This document shows, piece after piece, positions 1 to 8,191 of a stretch of DNA of 33,558 bases (positions within the stretch are counted from its first letter, which is position 1; each line of letters begins with the position of its first letter). The position numbers and the translations under genes were made by a program. Origin of the DNA: an uncultured Clostridia bacterium (lineage in GTDB: Bacteria > Bacillota > Clostridia > Christensenellales > UBA1750); the NCBI GenBank assembly GCA_904393115.1, contig CAJFMX010000025.1, forward strand, positions 1-33,558, read 5' to 3'. The notes under the pieces were generated by a model that searched no databases, was not told the DNA's origin, and worked only from the letters and a program-made list of their open reading frames with translations.

Positions 1-297
1 GCCGCCCCGGCTCCGGCCCCCGCGGCCGCTCCCGCTCCCGCCGCTGCGGCTCCCGCCCCCGCCCCGGTTGCGGCTCCCGCCGGCGCCGAGACGGTCACCG
101 CGCCCATGCCCGGCACCATCAACGACGTCAAGGTCGCCAACGGCCAGGCCGTCAAAGAGGGCGACGTGCTCTTCATCCTGGAAGCCATGAAGATGGAAAA
201 CGAGATCCTCGCCCCCAAGGCCGGCACCGTGACTGCCGTGGCCGTGCAGAAGGGCGCCTCCGTCTCTTCCGGCGACGTGCTGTGCGCAATCCAGTAA
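1..297 (+). CDS. Biotin carboxyl carrier protein of a sodium-pump decarboxylase (C-terminal part)
   Basis: The reading frame is open from the first base, so the 5' end lies outside the window. The first ~32 codons are almost all Ala and Pro, which is the flexible linker typical of biotin carriers of oxaloacetate, glutaconyl-CoA and methylmalonyl-CoA decarboxylases. A lipoyl/biotinyl domain of about 65 residues follows, with the biotinylation motif EAMKMEN; the Lys between the two Met residues carries biotin. By family knowledge it shuttles CO2 from the carboxyltransferase to the membrane beta subunit. Both of those genes follow directly, so this is one operon. Which of the three decarboxylases it serves is inferred from the alpha subunit at 1586, which favours oxaloacetate. 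Confidence 0.9.
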   Translation, partial: AAPAPAPAAAPAPAAAAPAPAPVAAPAGAETVTAPMPGTINDVKVANGQAVKEGDVLFILEAMKMENEILAPKAGTVTAVAVQKGASVSSGDVLCAIQ

Positions 298-367
298 ATC
301 GGGATTGCCATGCGGGGGGAGGGACCTCCCCCCAGCGCGCTGCACGGAAAGGAATGGAGGGGAAAAG

Positions 368-1558
368 ATGGAAGCATTGCTCAATTTGAATATCGGCGAA
401 ACCATCCAGAAATTTCTTTCCGAGATGATGTTCGCAGAAGTGATCACCAGCGGCAAGTGGATCATGATCCTGGTCGCGTGCTTCTTCCTGTTTCTTGCCA
501 TCAACAGGAAGTACGAGCCGCTGCTGCTGCTGCCCATTGCCTTCGGCATGCTGATCACGAACCTGCCCGGAGCGGAGATGTATCACTCCGAGCTCTTTGA
601 AGGCGGCACGGTCCACTGGGAGAACTTCGTTGCGACCGCGGGCCTTGTCGACTACCTGTACCTGGGCGTAAAGCTCGGCATCTATCCGCCGCTGATCTTC
701 CTTGCGGTGGGCGCGATGACGGACTTTGGTCCCCTGATCGCCAACCCCAAGAGCCTGCTGCTGGGCGCTGCGGCGCAGCTGGGCATCTTCACGGCGTTCT
801 TTGGCGCGCTGATCTTCGGCATGACGCCGGAGCAGGCGGCCTCCATCGGCATCATCGGCGGCGCGGACGGCCCGACGGCGATCCTGGTCACGAGCCGGCT
901 GGCGCCGGAGCTGCTGGGACCCATCGCGGTGGCGGCCTACTCCTACATGGCGCTGGTGCCGGTCATCCAGCCCCCGATCATGAAGCTGCTGACCACCAAG
1001 AAGGAGCGCTCCATCGTCATGGAGCAGCTGCGCCCGGTCTCCAAGGTCGAGCGCGTGTGCTTCCCGATCATCGTCACGATCTTTGTGTCGCTGCTGCTGC
1101 CCTCGGCCGCGCCGCTGATCTCCATGCTGATGCTGGGCAACCTGATGCGTGAAAGCGGCGTTGTGGAGCGCCTGGTGGACACCGCCAGCAACGCGCTGTG
1201 CAACATCATCACCATCTTCCTGGGCGTTTCCGTCGGCGCCACGGCCACGGCGGAGATCTTCCTGAGCACCCAGACGCTGACGATCGTCGTCATGGGCCTT
1301 GTGGCCTTTGCGATGAGCACGGTGGGCGGCGTGCTGTTTGGCAAGATCATGTGCTGGGCGACCAAGGGCAAGGTCAACCCGCTCATCGGCTCGGCGGGCG
1401 TTTCCGCGGTGCCCATGGCGGCGCGCGTCAGCCAGAAGGTCGGCCAGGCGGAGAACCCGAGGAACTTCCTGCTCATGCATGCGATGGGCCCCAACGTCGC
1501 GGGCGTCATCGGCTCCGCGGTTGCGGCGGGCGTGTTCCTGTCCATGTTCATGAAGTAA
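368..1558 (+). CDS. oadB: Sodium ion-translocating decarboxylase, beta subunit (OadB/GcdB/MmdB family)
   Basis: Encodes 396 residues, a highly hydrophobic polytopic membrane protein. The conserved signature [20 protein letters not shown] near the middle holds the Asp that family studies link to Na+ transport and decarboxylation of carboxybiotin. Family members are about 375-435 residues, so the protein looks complete. The ATG at 368 is chosen because a GGAGGGG ribosome site lies just upstream; the frame is open further 5' but that stretch is not membrane-protein-like. It lies between the biotin carrier and the alpha subunit, as expected for an operon that couples decarboxylation to Na+ export. 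The name OadB rather than GcdB or MmdB rests on the neighbouring carboxyltransferase. Confidence 0.93.
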   Translation: MEALLNLNIGETIQKFLSEMMFAEVITSGKWIMILVACFFLFLAINRKYEPLLLLPIAFGMLITNLPGAEMYHSELFEGGTVHWENFVATAGLVDYLYLGVKLGIYPPLIFLAVGAMTDFGPLIANPKSLLLGAAAQLGIFTAFFGALIFGMTPEQAASIGIIGGADGPTAILVTSRLAPELLGPIAVAAYSYMALVPVIQPPIMKLLTTKKERSIVMEQLRPVSKVERVCFPIIVTIFVSLLLPSAAPLISMLMLGNLMRESGVVERLVDTASNALCNIITIFLGVSVGATATAEIFLSTQTLTIVVMGLVAFAMSTVGGVLFGKIMCWATKGKVNPLIGSAGVSAVPMAARVSQKVGQAENPRNFLLMHAMGPNVAGVIGSAVAAGVFLSMFMK

Positions 1559-1585
1559 CGAGAGAAAAGGAGGGAATCATTCCCT

Positions 1586-2977
1586 ATGGCTAAGGTTCAA
1601 ATCACAGAAACGATTCTGCGCGACGCGCACCAGAGCCAGGCCGCGACCCGCATGCGCCTGGAAGAGATGCTCCCCGCCGCGCCCATGCTGGACAAGGTCG
1701 GCTATTACTCCCTGGAAGCCTGGGGCGGCGCGACGTTTGACACCTGCCTGCGCTTCCTCAACGAGGATCCCTGGGAGCGCCTGCGCGCCCTGCGCAAGGC
1801 CATCCCCAACACGAAGCTGCAGATGCTGCTGCGCGGCCAGAACATCCTGGGCTACAAGCACTATGCCGACGACGTGGTGGACCTGTTCGTCAAGAAGTCC
1901 ATCGAAAACGGCATCGACGTCATCCGCATCTTCGACGCGCTCAACGACACGCGCAACATGAAGACCGCCATCGACGCCACCAACAAGTACGGCGGCATCC
2001 CGGAGGTGGCCCTCTCCTACACCAAGAGCCCGGTGCACACGCACGACTACTTCGTCAAGCTCGCCGTGGAGCTGGAGAAGATGGGCGCCAAGACCATCTG
2101 CATCAAGGACATGGCGAACCTGCTGCTGCCCTACGAGGCCTATGACCTGGTCAAGGCCCTCAAGGCCAAGGTCAAGGTGCCGATCCACCTGCACACCCAC
2201 AACACCTCCGGCACCGGCGACATGGTGCTGCTCAAGGCGATCGAGGCGGGCGTGGACATCGTGGACACGGCGCTCTCCCCCCTGGGCAACGGCACCAGCC
2301 AGCCCGCGACCGAGCCGCTGGTTGCGACCTTGGCCGGCACCAAGTACGACACGGGCCTGGACCTGAACCTGCTCACCGACATCTCCAAGCACTTTAAGAC
2401 CGTGGCCGAGCGCCTGAAGAAGGACGGCTTCCTCGATCCCAAGGTGCTCTCCATCGACATCAACACGCTGCTCTACCAGGTTCCGGGCGGCATGCTCTCC
2501 AACCTGATGAACCAGCTCAAGCAGATGAACGCCAGCGACAAGCTCATGGACGTGCTCCAGGAGGTGCCGCGCGTGCGCGAGGACTTCGGCTACCCGCCGC
2601 TGGTCACGCCGACCTCCCAGATCGTCGGCACGCAGGCCGTGCTCAACGTCGTCTCCGGCCAGCGCTACAAGACCTTCACCAAGGAGAGCCGCGGCCTGCT
2701 GCGCGGCGAATACGGCCGCCTGCCCGCCCCGGTCAACGAGGACGTGCGCAAGAAGGCCATCGGCGACCAGGAAGTCATCACCTGCCGCCCGGCGGACCTG
2801 CTCGAGCCCGAAATCGAGAAGTACCGCCAGGAGTGCCGCCAGTACGCCAAGAGCGACGAGGACGTCCTGTCCTACGCGCTGTTCCCGCAGGTGGCGGAGA
2901 AGTTCTTCCAGTACCGCCAGGCCCGCGACAACGGCATCGACTCCACGGTGCTCGACGGCGCGACCCATCCCGTCTAA
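1586..2977 (+). CDS. oadA: Oxaloacetate decarboxylase alpha subunit / pyruvate carboxylase subunit B-type carboxyltransferase
   Basis: Encodes 463 residues. The TIM-barrel carboxyltransferase domain occupies roughly residues 5-300, with the N-terminal signature ETILRDAHQS, the CIKDMANLLLP segment containing the catalytic Lys (~173), and the metal-binding HLHTHNTSG segment (~200). The conserved C-terminal carboxylase domain follows. There is no biotinyl domain at the C-terminus, unlike enteric OadA; biotin is supplied by the separate carrier at the window start. A GGAGG-type ribosome site precedes the ATG, 27 bases after oadB. It moves the carboxyl group of oxaloacetate to biotin, leaving pyruvate. 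A pyruvate carboxylase B role is possible from this protein alone, but the adjacent beta subunit argues for a decarboxylase. It is the last gene of the operon; a terminator follows. Confidence 0.9.
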   Translation: MAKVQITETILRDAHQSQAATRMRLEEMLPAAPMLDKVGYYSLEAWGGATFDTCLRFLNEDPWERLRALRKAIPNTKLQMLLRGQNILGYKHYADDVVDLFVKKSIENGIDVIRIFDALNDTRNMKTAIDATNKYGGIPEVALSYTKSPVHTHDYFVKLAVELEKMGAKTICIKDMANLLLPYEAYDLVKALKAKVKVPIHLHTHNTSGTGDMVLLKAIEAGVDIVDTALSPLGNGTSQPATEPLVATLAGTKYDTGLDLNLLTDISKHFKTVAERLKKDGFLDPKVLSIDINTLLYQVPGGMLSNLMNQLKQMNASDKLMDVLQEVPRVREDFGYPPLVTPTSQIVGTQAVLNVVSGQRYKTFTKESRGLLRGEYGRLPAPVNEDVRKKAIGDQEVITCRPADLLEPEIEKYRQECRQYAKSDEDVLSYALFPQVAEKFFQYRQARDNGIDSTVLDGATHPV

Positions 2978-2984
2978 GCGATCC

Positions 2985-3023
2985 ATCCCCCGCGCGCCCT
3001 TCCCTTGCGCGGGGGATTTTTCT
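2985..3023 (+). terminator. Rho-independent terminator after the decarboxylase operon
   Basis: An 11-bp perfect stem (2985-2995 with 3007-3017, ATCCCCCGCGC and its complement) with an 11-base loop is followed directly by TTTTTCT. It begins 8 bases after the oadA stop codon. Confidence 0.9.
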
Positions 3024-3041
3024 CTGCCCACGGCGTGGGGC

Positions 3042-3220
3042 GTTCCCCGGCGGGGAGGGGCCGCGCCCCTCCCCGCCGGGGAACAGGAGCGGGGACAAGC
3101 CCCGCTCCCGGCGCGTTTGGGGAAGGGCCGCGCACAAAGGGGGACGCAGCCGCACGCCGCGCGCAAAGACAAGCTCTGCGCGCGGCGAGCGGCGGGGGCG
3201 AGGGGGCTCCGCCCCCTCGC
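3042..3220. repeat. Run of four perfect GC-rich inverted repeats in the oadA-surE intergenic region
   Basis: Within the 307-base gap I can pair four separate hairpins. They are 3042-3060 with 3066-3084 (19 bp, 5-base loop); 3086-3094 with 3100-3108 (9 bp); 3157-3165 with 3177-3185 (9 bp); and 3198-3207 with 3211-3220 (10 bp, 3-base loop). None has a T-run, so they do not look like terminators. No credible gene is present here: translations are Arg/Pro/Gly-rich and lack recognisable domains. A partly similar sequence (GGGGGCGAGGGGG core, ending in TTGTGCAT) occurs at about 20042-20120, so this may be a dispersed intergenic repeat family. Confidence 0.75.
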
Positions 3221-3284
3221 GCTCCCCCGACCCCGCGCGGGGCAGCGTTTGTGCATTTTCTTTGGAAAAAGAGGAGGAAACGAG

Positions 3285-4031
3285 ATGAAGATACTGCTCA
3301 CAAACGACGACGGCTACGGCGCGCCGGGCATCGAGGCGCTGCGCATCGCCCTGCAGGCGGCCGGCCACGAGGTCACGGTCGTTGCGCCGAGCGAGCAGCG
3401 CAGCGGAGCCGGGCACAGCGTCACCCTGCGGCGCGAGCTGCGCGCAAAGCCGCGGCCGCACGGCTACGCGCTCGACGGCACGCCCGCCGACTGCGCCAAG
3501 ATCGGCCTGCGCTTCCTCGCGCCGGGGTGCGACATGGTCCTCTCCGGCATCAACCTGGGCGCGAACCTGGGCGTGGACACGAACTATTCGGGCACCGCGG
3601 CCGCCGCGCGCGAGGCCGCCATCCAGGGCGTGCCCGCGCTTGCCTCCTCCTGCTGGGGGAAGGAGTTCCGCGACGCGGACTATCTTGCGGAGCTCACCGT
3701 CCGCTGCGCGGAGGCGCTTTGGGAGCGGCCCCTGCCGGAGGGGACCTTCCTCAACCTGAACCTGCCCAACGTCCAGCGCGGCACGCCCGTGCCCTTTGCC
3801 GCGGCGCCGCTGTCCTGGTTCACCTATGCGGAGGAATTCGTGGAGGGAGACGGCCAGGGGGAGGAGCGGATCTTTACCCCCCGGTACAGCGCGGACAAGC
3901 GCGCCCAGGCCGGGTACTACGACCGGGACCTGGTCGCCCAGGGCTATGCGGCCCTGACGCCCGTGTCCTGGGACGCAACCGCCCTGCCGGCCCTTGCACA
4001 AGGCCTGGAGATCGCGCGCAGGCTCGGCTGA
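3285..4031 (+). CDS. surE: 5'/3'-nucleotidase SurE
   Basis: Encodes 248 residues, a normal length for SurE. The N-terminus shows the metal-binding NDDG motif (residues 7-10), then PSEQRSGAGHS, LDGTPADC and SGINLGANLG, with YSGTAAAAREA after it; together these form the SurE phosphatase active site. The ATG at 3285 is preceded by GAGGAGG at good spacing, and the protein begins exactly at the family's conserved MKILLTNDDG; the open frame further upstream falls in the intergenic hairpins. By family knowledge SurE is a divalent-metal-dependent cytoplasmic nucleoside monophosphatase. The gene appears to be transcribed alone, since the next gene has its own promoter. Confidence 0.95.
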   Translation: MKILLTNDDGYGAPGIEALRIALQAAGHEVTVVAPSEQRSGAGHSVTLRRELRAKPRPHGYALDGTPADCAKIGLRFLAPGCDMVLSGINLGANLGVDTNYSGTAAAAREAAIQGVPALASSCWGKEFRDADYLAELTVRCAEALWERPLPEGTFLNLNLPNVQRGTPVPFAAAPLSWFTYAEEFVEGDGQGEERIFTPRYSADKRAQAGYYDRDLVAQGYAALTPVSWDATALPALAQGLEIARRLG

Positions 4032-4127
4032 CGGAAGACAAAATCGGCGGCAAAGCTGCATGCCGCGGTTGCAGCGCCCTGCGAGAGCCGGAAATGCCGG
4101 GAAAAATGAAGGATTCCGGAAATCGAC

Positions 4128-4155
4128 TTGCATTTTCGTCGTTCTGTGGTACAAT
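4128..4155 (+). promoter_or_regulatory. Sigma-A-like promoter of the RpiR-family regulator gene
   Basis: TTGCAT (4128-4133), a 16-base spacer and TACAAT (4150-4155), with TG one base upstream of the -10 (extended -10). It lies in a short AT-richer stretch after surE and about 33 bases before the ATG at 4188. Confidence 0.7.
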
Positions 4156-4187
4156 AGATGGGACAACACCCACGGAGGACGGAGACT

Positions 4188-5054
4188 ATGGAACAGCGGC
4201 AGGAACTGCTCGCGAGAATCAACCAGACTGGGCGCAAGCTCTCCAAGGGGCAAAAGCGCATCGCAGAATTCATCGTCAATCACTACGACAAGGCGGCCTT
4301 CATGACGGCCTCGCGCCTGGGCGAAAAGGTCCAGGTCTCCGAGAGCACGGTGGTGCGCTTTGCCATCGCCCTGGGGTACGACGGCTACCCCGCCCTGCAG
4401 AAGGCTTTGCAGGAGATGATCCGCAACCGGCTGACCGCCGTGCAGCGCGTGGAGATGACGGGCGACATGTCCGAGAGCGCGGTGCTGGGCATGGTCTTTA
4501 AGGCCGACATGCAGAACATCCGCCAGACCATCGAGGACATCGACGAAACCGTCTTCACCCGCGTGATCGACGCGCTGGACGCGGCCCGGCGCGTCTACGT
4601 CGTGGGCGTGCGCTCCTCGGCGCCGCTGGCGGAGTTTTTGGGCTATTACATGGGCTTTATCCGGGACGACGTCCGCGTCATCACCTCCGGCATCAGCGAC
4701 GTGCTCGAGCAGGTCTCCCGCGTGGGGGAGCAGGACGCGGTGCTGGGCATCTCGTTTCCGCGCTATTCGCGCCGGACGATCGAGGCCATGCGCTTTGCCA
4801 AGGACCGCGGGGCGCGCGTGCTCTCCATCACGGACACGCCGCTCTCGCCCCTGGGCGAGGTCTCGGACCTGTGCCTGACCGCGCGCAGCGACATGGCCTC
4901 CTTCGTGGATTCGCTGGTGGCGCCGCTGTCGCTGATCAACGCGCTGATCGTCGCGCTGTCGCTGCGCAAGCGGGACAGCGTGTCCAAGCACTTTGCGCAG
5001 CTCGAATCCCTCTGGGAGAAGAACCGCGTTTACGTCGGAAAGGAGAACGCATGA
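4188..5054 (+). CDS. MurR/RpiR-family transcriptional regulator
   Basis: Encodes 288 residues. The N-terminal ~77 residues form the RpiR helix-turn-helix (GQKRIAEFIVNHYDKAAFMT, then SESTVVRFAIALGYDGYP). A SIS phosphosugar-binding domain lies around residues 120-260 (RRVYVVGVRSSAPLAEFLGY; later an isomerase-like segment ending SITDTPLSPLGE). The ATG at 4188 follows a CGGAGGACGGAG ribosome site. Family members sense sugar phosphates and control sugar or amino-sugar genes. No sugar catabolic gene lies beside this one, so its target is unknown. Its TGA overlaps the ATG of the flavoprotein gene (ATGA), indicating translational coupling. Confidence 0.9.
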   Translation: MEQRQELLARINQTGRKLSKGQKRIAEFIVNHYDKAAFMTASRLGEKVQVSESTVVRFAIALGYDGYPALQKALQEMIRNRLTAVQRVEMTGDMSESAVLGMVFKADMQNIRQTIEDIDETVFTRVIDALDAARRVYVVGVRSSAPLAEFLGYYMGFIRDDVRVITSGISDVLEQVSRVGEQDAVLGISFPRYSRRTIEAMRFAKDRGARVLSITDTPLSPLGEVSDLCLTARSDMASFVDSLVAPLSLINALIVALSLRKRDSVSKHFAQLESLWEKNRVYVGKENA

Positions 5055-6286
5055 GGCGCGTGGGCATCGTCGGCGGCGGCCCGGCGGGCATGATGGCGGC
5101 CATCGCCGCCGGGGAGGTCGGGGCCGAGGTCCTGCTCCTGGAGGGGAACGAGAAGCTCGGCAAAAAGCTCTACATCACGGGCAAGGGCCGCTGCAACGTG
5201 ACCAACGCCGCGCCGGCGGAGGAATTCCTGCGCGGATACGCGCGCAACGGCCGCTTCCTGCACTCGGCGTTTGCGAACCTGACCAACGAGGACCTGATGC
5301 GCCGGATCGAGGGCGCGGGCGTCCCGCTCAAGGTCGAGCGCGGCGGGCGCGTGTTCCCCGTCTCGGACAAGGCCTCGGACATCACGCGCGCGCTGGAGCG
5401 GATGATGCGGGAGGGCGGCGCGCGCGTGCGCCTGCGCGCCCGCGTCCAGGCCGCGCGCAAGGAGGGCGAGGCGTTCCTGGTGACCGGGGACTTTGGGACG
5501 GAGCGCTTCGACGCGCTGGTGCTGGCCTGCGGCGGGGCGTCCTACCCGTCGACGGGCTCGGACGGCGGCGGCTACGCCCTGGCGCGCAGCTTTGGCCACG
5601 AGGTCACGGAGATCCGGCCGGCGCTGATCCCGATCGTGACCAAGGAGAGCTGGTGCCCGCAGCTGCAGGGCCTGACCCTCAAGAACGTGACGCTGAGCGC
5701 CCGGCGGGGGAAGAAGGTCCTCTTTTCGGAGCTGGGGGAGATGCTCTTTACGCACTTTGGCATCTCCGGCCCGCTGGCGCTATCCTTAAGCAGCGCCATC
5801 TCCGGGCTGGACCTTGCGCAGATCGAGATCCGGCTGGACCTAAAGCCCGGGCTCGACCGCGAGGCGCTGCTGCGCCGCCTGGAGCGGGACATGGCTGAGC
5901 GCCCGCGCGGGCACGCGCGCGCCCTGCTGGAGGGGCTGCTGCCGCGGTCCTTTGTGCCGGTGATGGCGGAGCTTGCGGGCCTGCCGCTCGACGCGCCGGT
6001 CAGCCAGATCGCGCGGCGGCAGAAGGAGGCGCTCGTGGAGTGCCTGAAGGCGCTGCCGCTGCACGCTGCGTCCTTCCGCCCGCTGGAGGAGGCGATCGTC
6101 ACGCGCGGGGGCGTGCAGGTCAAGGAGGTCGACCCGCGGACCATGGAGTCCAAGATCGTGCCGGGGCTGTACCTGGCGGGCGAGATGCTGGACGTGGACG
6201 GGGTCACGGGCGGGTACAACCTGCAGGCGGCCTTCTCCACGGGCTGGTGCGCCGGGCGCAGCGCCGCGGGCCGGCAGGAACCATAA
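5051..6286 (+). CDS. FAD-dependent oxidoreductase, HI0933/BaiN-like flavoprotein family
   Basis: Encodes 411 residues. The N-terminal dinucleotide-binding motif is GGGPAGMMAAIAAGE, followed by the family signature GKGRCNVTN (around residues 44-52). CGGASYPSTGSDGGGY follows mid-protein, and the C-terminal FAD-contact segment is GLYLAGEMLDVDGVTGGYNL. Length and motifs match the HI0933 family (annotated as NAD(P)/FAD-dependent oxidoreductase or aminoacetone-oxidase-like). The substrate is not known for most members; one relative is proposed to act in bile acid dehydroxylation, but nothing here supports that role specifically. The start overlaps the upstream regulator stop by four bases. Confidence 0.9.
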   Translation: MRRVGIVGGGPAGMMAAIAAGEVGAEVLLLEGNEKLGKKLYITGKGRCNVTNAAPAEEFLRGYARNGRFLHSAFANLTNEDLMRRIEGAGVPLKVERGGRVFPVSDKASDITRALERMMREGGARVRLRARVQAARKEGEAFLVTGDFGTERFDALVLACGGASYPSTGSDGGGYALARSFGHEVTEIRPALIPIVTKESWCPQLQGLTLKNVTLSARRGKKVLFSELGEMLFTHFGISGPLALSLSSAISGLDLAQIEIRLDLKPGLDREALLRRLERDMAERPRGHARALLEGLLPRSFVPVMAELAGLPLDAPVSQIARRQKEALVECLKALPLHAASFRPLEEAIVTRGGVQVKEVDPRTMESKIVPGLYLAGEMLDVDGVTGGYNLQAAFSTGWCAGRSAAGRQEP

Positions 6287-6310
6287 AGAAAAAAGAGGAG
6301 AGACGAGGAT

Positions 6311-6748
6311 ATGGCGGACGCACGCGACAAGCGCGAACACTTGGAGAGCGACAGCCGGAACGTGGCGCGGGCCGCGGTGCTGATGGCGCTGACGCGCTCC
6401 CGCGAGGAGGAAAAGACCCTCAAGGCGGAACTGCTGCCGGAGGTGAGCTGCGCGGCGGTGGACTGCGGCGGCGAATTCATCACGTCCGTGACGCGCATCG
6501 TGGAGCGCGCGGTGGTGGCGGCCAAGCGCGAGGGGCTGATCCTGGAGTCGCACCTGGAGGAGGGCGGCGTCGCCGGCGCGACGCACGAGGCGCTGACGCA
6601 GATCGTGGACAAGGCCATCGGCCTGAACATCGGCGGAAAGATCGGCATCGCGCGCAGCGGCGACCACATCGTCGTGGCGGTGTTCTTCGGCATCGGCCTT
6701 TTGCACCTGAACGAGGTGGCCATCGCCCTGGGGCACCGCGTGGTATAG
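6311..6748 (+). CDS. hutP: HutP-family RNA-binding regulator
   Basis: Encodes 145 residues, close to the 148 of Bacillus HutP. Recognisable segments are ARAAVLMALTRSREEEK at the N-terminus, then EEGGVAGATHEALTQIVDKA, and a C-terminal stretch ending HLNEVAIALGHRVV, where the family's metal- and histidine-binding His residues are found. In Bacillus, HutP with L-histidine and Mg2+ binds the hut leader RNA and prevents termination. No hut (histidine utilisation) gene is in the window; here the gene lies 24 bases after the flavoprotein and 37 before cmk. The regulated RNA is therefore unknown. A GAGGAGAGACGAGG ribosome site precedes the ATG. Confidence 0.88.
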   Translation: MADARDKREHLESDSRNVARAAVLMALTRSREEEKTLKAELLPEVSCAAVDCGGEFITSVTRIVERAVVAAKREGLILESHLEEGGVAGATHEALTQIVDKAIGLNIGGKIGIARSGDHIVVAVFFGIGLLHLNEVAIALGHRVV

Positions 6749-6785
6749 CGGAGAAAGAAATTCCAAAACGCAGGAGGAGACGGAC

Positions 6786-7445
6786 ATGCACGTAGCGATT
6801 GACGGGCCCAGCGGGGCGGGGAAGAGCACGGTGGCGCGGCGCCTGGCCAGGGAGCTGGGCTGCGTCTACATGGACACGGGGGCGATGTACCGCGCGGTGG
6901 GGCTGCTGGCGCACCGGCTCGGCGTGGACGACCGGGACGACGAGGCGCTGGGCCGCATGCTCGAGGCGGGCGTGGAGATCCGCGCGGCCCTCGCGCCCGA
7001 GGGGCAGCGGACGCTCCTGAACGGCGAGGACGTCGAGGACCAGATCCGCACGCAGGAGATCGGCATGGCCGCCTCGAATGTTGCGGCCTGTCCCTCGGTG
7101 CGGCGCGCGCTCGTGGCCATGCAGCGCCAGGCGGCGCAGGGCTGCGACGTGGTCATGGACGGGCGGGACATCGGCACGAACGTGCTGCCCCGGGCGGAGC
7201 ACAAGTTCTTCCTGACGGCCTCGCCTAGGGTGCGCGCGCAGCGGCGGTGCGACGAGCTGCGCGCCCGCGGCCAGGCGGCGGAGTTCGACCAGATCCTGCG
7301 CGAGGTGCAGGAGCGCGACGAGCAGGACATGAACCGCAAGGAGTCCCCCCTCGTGCGCGCAGCGGACGCGGTGGAGGTCCGCACGGATGACCTGGGCATC
7401 GACGAGGTCGTGCAGGTCCTGCTCGCCCTGATGGGCCGGGCGTAA
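6786..7445 (+). CDS. cmk: Cytidylate kinase
   Basis: Encodes 219 residues, the normal length. The P-loop GPSGAGKST is at residues 7-15, followed by the CMP-kinase segment YMDTGAMYRAVG. MDGRDIGTNVLP, a typical nucleotide-binding segment, lies in the middle; the lid region (AQRRCDELRARGQ) and the DMNRKESPL segment follow. It phosphorylates CMP and dCMP with ATP. An AGGAGGAGACGGAC ribosome site precedes the ATG. It is followed by plsC (29-base gap) and the ispH-rpsA fusion; a cmk-plsC-ispH/rpsA order is common in Clostridia (established pattern). Confidence 0.96.
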   Translation: MHVAIDGPSGAGKSTVARRLARELGCVYMDTGAMYRAVGLLAHRLGVDDRDDEALGRMLEAGVEIRAALAPEGQRTLLNGEDVEDQIRTQEIGMAASNVAACPSVRRALVAMQRQAAQGCDVVMDGRDIGTNVLPRAEHKFFLTASPRVRAQRRCDELRARGQAAEFDQILREVQERDEQDMNRKESPLVRAADAVEVRTDDLGIDEVVQVLLALMGRA

Positions 7446-7474
7446 AACGAGAATGACAAGGAGGCGCGGACGGG

Positions 7475-8074
7475 ATGTACCATCTGCTGCACGTTCTATC
7501 CTGGCTACTTACAACCCTCTGGTTTCGGCTGCGCAAGTTTGGGCGGGAGAACATCCCCAAGGAGGGGCCGGCGATCCTCGTCTGCAACCACCTGCGCATG
7601 ATGGATACGGCCTGCATCATCGCCTTTTCCCCGCGCAAGGTCTGCTTCATGGCCAAGAAGGAGCTGTTTGAGAACCCCTTCCTGCGCGCGGTACTCACCT
7701 CCATCGGCACCTTCCCCATCTCCCGCGGGGAGGCGGACCTGTCCGGCATCCGCACGGCGCTCAGGATCCTGAAGGAGGGGGGCCTTCTGTGCATCTTCCC
7801 CGAGGGCACGCGCAACAAGGCGCGCAAGGAGCCCCTGCTCCCCCTGCAGGAGGGGGTGGCGATGATCTCCCTGCGGGCCAAGGCGCCCATCGTGCCCATG
7901 TGGGTGGACGGCGGGTACGCGCCCTGGAGCCGCTGCGTGATCGGCGCGGGCAAGCCCATGGACCTTTCCGAATACGAGGGCCTGCGCCGCGTGGACGCCG
8001 CGGCCATGAAGCGCCTGACTGCGCAGATGCGCGAGGACATGCTCGCCGTGCGGGCGGACATCCTGCACAGATGA
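7475..8074 (+). CDS. plsC: 1-acyl-sn-glycerol-3-phosphate acyltransferase (PlsC/LPLAT family)
   Basis: Encodes 199 residues. The N-terminus is hydrophobic (LLHVLSWLLTTLWF), consistent with membrane attachment. The acyltransferase motif I is NHLRMMD (H-x4-D catalytic pair), motif III is IFPEGTRNKA, and the APIVPMWVDGG segment matches motif IV. The family transfers an acyl chain to lysophosphatidate in phospholipid synthesis. At 199 residues it is a short, single-domain member, typical of Firmicutes. The ribosome site is AAGGAGG at 7459-7465, about nine bases before the ATG. Confidence 0.92.
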   Translation: MYHLLHVLSWLLTTLWFRLRKFGRENIPKEGPAILVCNHLRMMDTACIIAFSPRKVCFMAKKELFENPFLRAVLTSIGTFPISRGEADLSGIRTALRILKEGGLLCIFPEGTRNKARKEPLLPLQEGVAMISLRAKAPIVPMWVDGGYAPWSRCVIGAGKPMDLSEYEGLRRVDAAAMKRLTAQMREDMLAVRADILHR

Positions 8075-8191
8075 GGGCAGCAAATGTTAATTTTACATTA
8101 AATCCAGAGTTTTGCGGGAAAAAAGAAGGATTTTTGTATAGGACATAGAATTGTAACAGGAGGATTGAGCAACCGCGATGGGAGGATCTGC

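Noticed and set aside
2778..4991. Long minus-strand frame opposite oadA, surE and the RpiR-family gene
   Set aside because: Shadow of the plus-strand genes; crosses an intergenic region with a terminator and a promoter for the other strand, and shows no domain.
8092..8151. Promoter for ispH-rpsA in the AT-rich leader (TTTACA, TTGCGG, TATAGG, TAGAAT candidates)
   Set aside because: No combination gives acceptable spacing with two good hexamers; a promoter is likely in this stretch but I cannot place it.
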